Below, piece after piece: positions 5,943 to 7,839 of a stretch of DNA of 7,839 nucleotides. The notes under the pieces were generated by a model. The model saw nothing but the letters and a program-made list of their open reading frames with translations, was not told the DNA's origin and ran no database searches. Within the stretch, counting starts at the first letter, position 1. Each line of letters begins with the position of its first letter. A program made the translations under genes and the position numbers. The DNA is taken from positions 1 through 7,839 of the forward strand of contig CAYMRF010000057.1 of the NCBI GenBank assembly GCA_964392765.1. The letters run 5' to 3'. Source of the stretch: BTUB01 sp964392765. Its GTDB lineage: Bacteria; Babelota; Babeliae; Babelales; Vermiphilaceae.

Positions 5943-6021
5943 AATTTGAATTCCGTGGATTGGTAAAGAATAGTTCTTTTAGTAAGATGTCGTTTATTGG
6001 TTGGAAAAATTATTTGCAAAA
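5943..6021. other. Short convergent gap between rep and the helicase fusion
   Basis: Two genes meet tail to tail here. AAAGAA (5965-5970) and TTCTTT (5974-5979) can form a 6-pair all-A/T-plus-one-G stem around TAG, too weak to be called a terminator. No gene or clear repeat is visible. Confidence 0.4.
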
Positions 6022-7839
6022 TTAGTCTAGAATTTTTTGACTGATTAAATCTTGTAACATGATCTCATTCACTGCTCTTTCTGTTTTAAGAGCTTGAATA
6101 AAAGTAAATTTACCCCTTTGACTTGTATGATATACGTCAAATCCAATAAGCCTAAGCAAATCAGTTAAAAGATTTATATCTTTTATTCTTGCTGTCGGCT
6201 CAGCAATCCATACATGTCCATCTAATCTAAGGCAACGACCTGCTTCTTTTAAATAATCAATAAAATTGATTCCCATTAATGATAAGGAAAAAATGACTGC
6301 GTCTAAAGCTGAATCATTTAAAGGCACATGTGATATATCACAGGAAATTACTTTATCATTAATGGCAATATGATCGAATGAATAAATTTTGTTAGGAAGC
6401 TCTTGAGCTAAAAAAGCTTCACCGCAACCAAAATCACCTATAACCCAATGAGGTCTCGCTTTGCACCATTTAATAGCTTCTTGATACGGAATTACTTCCC
6501 AATCTTTTCTAGTTTCTGCATATATTTCATGATAATCATACCATTCTAAAGGATTATCTAAGAAACGTTTGTGCGTTTGTGAACTTGAAACTCGATTTAT
6601 TTGTTGATTCATAATTGAAAGGTCACCAATTCTTCTAATGGCAACAGATTTTAGTTCACCTGATAAATGAACATCTATCTTTTGTCGCTCAATTTCAAGC
6701 ATTTGTCCACTATCAAGCCTTTCTAACCAGCTCATACAATCTTTATATGCTTGTTCTGCACTTCTTAAATGCCCTTCGGGGATTATTCCATCTATTGCTG
6801 CATCAGCAATAGATTTTTTAAACTGAATTCGCTTCCATCGTGATTCACACCATGACCAATAGTTATCATTAATTATTGCAAAAGTTAAAGGTATAATAAT
6901 GTCTACTTGATCATTAACTTGACCTTGACGATAAATACGTCCTTTGAGTTGTTCAAATTCTGCATGAGTCCATGGCAAGGAGTTAATAATTAATCTATTG
7001 CATACTTTTTGTAACCCATCGATGCCAGTGCTCACACAACTTGTAGCAATCAAAATATCTATATTGCCCTCGATAAATTCACTTAAGCCATTTTTAGTAT
7101 CCCCATTAAATAATCCAACGCGCCAACCTTCTTTACTAATGGCATCATAAAGAATCGATTCTATGCCTTTCCGATAATGCGTATAAATAACTGTTTTTGA
7201 TTGTAAGTTTTGTAAAATAATGGGCAGTTTTACTTTTGTTAGTAAGATTTCCAAATCTAGTATTTTTCCAGACTTACTAATATTTTTTATTTCTTGAATC
7301 AAATCACTGCAATCTACCTTGGGCGTTTCAACATTGAGATTTAAATCATATTGAGGTACAAATCTAATTCCATGTAACATAAACTTTTGATAAAGTGATA
7401 TGCAATTAGAGATAGTAGGTTGTGTATTAAGATCTGAATGATCGATGCCAGTCACAAGCTCTATCATTGTTTTGCCTTCAAATAAATTATTGATTACAGG
7501 TGTGGCTGACATTCCCAATACATGAATGTTATTATTGTGCCAAGAAGCTTCTGATAAAAATGTTGTTACAATTTTCTTTCTTTGTGATATATATTTTTCA
7601 TCTCTTTGTTTTGAAAAATGAATTTCATCGATGATGAAAAAATCTATTTTAAAATATTCAAGAAATTCTTTAAGCTGCGTCTCTGTATTAGGTTGCTGAA
7701 AAAAATCGTAGTTCAAAATTAAGTATTTTTGCTGGTGATCTTTATCATTAATTTTTTGAAGCCCGGTTGCTTTTGCATAAATTGAACTATCAGGATATGT
7801 CTCGTTTATTTTTTTACTCCAATCATCTACTACATTATT
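6022..7839 (-). CDS. SNF2-type helicase fused to a C-terminal Rrp8-like methyltransferase (partial, N-terminus beyond the right edge)
   Basis: The frame is open to the right edge, giving 605 visible residues. An in-frame TTG at 7714-7716 is internal, because helicase sequence continues upstream of it (NNVVDDWSKKI at the edge). Helicase motifs in visible numbering are IDEIH (70-74, motif II), GMSATP (109-114, motif III), a second RecA-like lobe with KTVIYTHYRKG (215-225), IATSCVSTGIDG (264-275, motif V) and QLKGRIYRQGQ (297-307, SNF2-style motif VI). A linker of about 110 residues follows. The C-terminal domain resembles Rrp8: NPLEWYDYHEIY (429-440), IGDFGCGEAFLA (467-478, SAM-binding motif I), YSFDHIAIN (486-494), SCDISHVPLND (499-509), FSLSLMGINFIDYL (517-530) and WIAEPTARI (544-552). 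Eukaryotic Rrp8 makes m1A in large-subunit rRNA. The substrate here, whether RNA or DNA, is unknown. Walker A and the true start lie off the window. Roles in nucleic-acid modification or defence are inference. Confidence 0.85.
   Translation of the reverse strand, partial: NNVVDDWSKKINETYPDSSIYAKATGLQKINDKDHQQKYLILNYDFFQQPNTETQLKEFLEYFKIDFFIIDEIHFSKQRDEKYISQRKKIVTTFLSEASWHNNNIHVLGMSATPVINNLFEGKTMIELVTGIDHSDLNTQPTISNCISLYQKFMLHGIRFVPQYDLNLNVETPKVDCSDLIQEIKNISKSGKILDLEILLTKVKLPIILQNLQSKTVIYTHYRKGIESILYDAISKEGWRVGLFNGDTKNGLSEFIEGNIDILIATSCVSTGIDGLQKVCNRLIINSLPWTHAEFEQLKGRIYRQGQVNDQVDIIIPLTFAIINDNYWSWCESRWKRIQFKKSIADAAIDGIIPEGHLRSAEQAYKDCMSWLERLDSGQMLEIERQKIDVHLSGELKSVAIRRIGDLSIMNQQINRVSSSQTHKRFLDNPLEWYDYHEIYAETRKDWEVIPYQEAIKWCKARPHWVIGDFGCGEAFLAQELPNKIYSFDHIAINDKVISCDISHVPLNDSALDAVIFSLSLMGINFIDYLKEAGRCLRLDGHVWIAEPTARIKDINLLTDLLRLIGFDVYHTSQRGKFTFIQALKTERAVNEIMLQDLISQKILD

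Noticed and set aside
4244..6021. Flanking direct or inverted repeats marking an element boundary around rep
   Set aside because: I compared both flanks by eye and found only weak A/T-rich similarity (AAAATTTATTTCC versus AAAATTTGAATTCC).

Overview
The window is AT-rich bacterial DNA with short intergenic gaps, Shine-Dalgarno-like start sites and many A/T-ending codons. It encodes a secreted collagen-like protein, a short secreted ankyrin-like protein, small signal-peptide proteins, a stand-alone GIY-YIG protein and a filamentous-phage-type replication initiator. This mix resembles intracellular bacteria of protists, most of all Candidatus Dependentiae (TM6), with Legionella-like or Chlamydia-like symbionts as alternatives. 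The lineage is inferred from style and gene content. No marker gene is present to settle it.

Left part (1-1440, minus strand): a secreted protein with a cysteine-bearing head and a Gly-X-Thr collagen-like tail runs off the left edge. Next come a small exported protein and a single-domain GIY-YIG endonuclease-like gene, which overlap by ATGA. A 64-codon plus-strand frame of uncertain status starts on the same CATG as the GIY-YIG gene, in the opposite direction.

Middle (1716-4243, plus strand): a DUF5946-family protein is followed directly by a membrane-anchored alpha/beta hydrolase of the platelet-activating factor acetylhydrolase type, and the two are probably co-transcribed. A separate short ankyrin-like protein with a signal peptide follows.

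Replication module (about 4244-5942, plus strand): a hairpin-rich leader, two small uncharacterised frames and a full-length gene II/X (G2P-type) rolling-circle initiator. It looks like the replication core of an integrated or decayed filamentous-phage or plasmid element, because no other phage gene is visible.

Right part (6022 to the edge, minus strand): the last 605 residues of a large protein join an SNF2/SF2 helicase motor to a C-terminal methyltransferase domain resembling eukaryotic Rrp8, the nucleolar rRNA m1A methyltransferase. This fusion is the most unusual item in the window. The helicase Walker A region and any operon partners lie beyond the right edge. Apart from the two short operons, the genes do not form one evident pathway.
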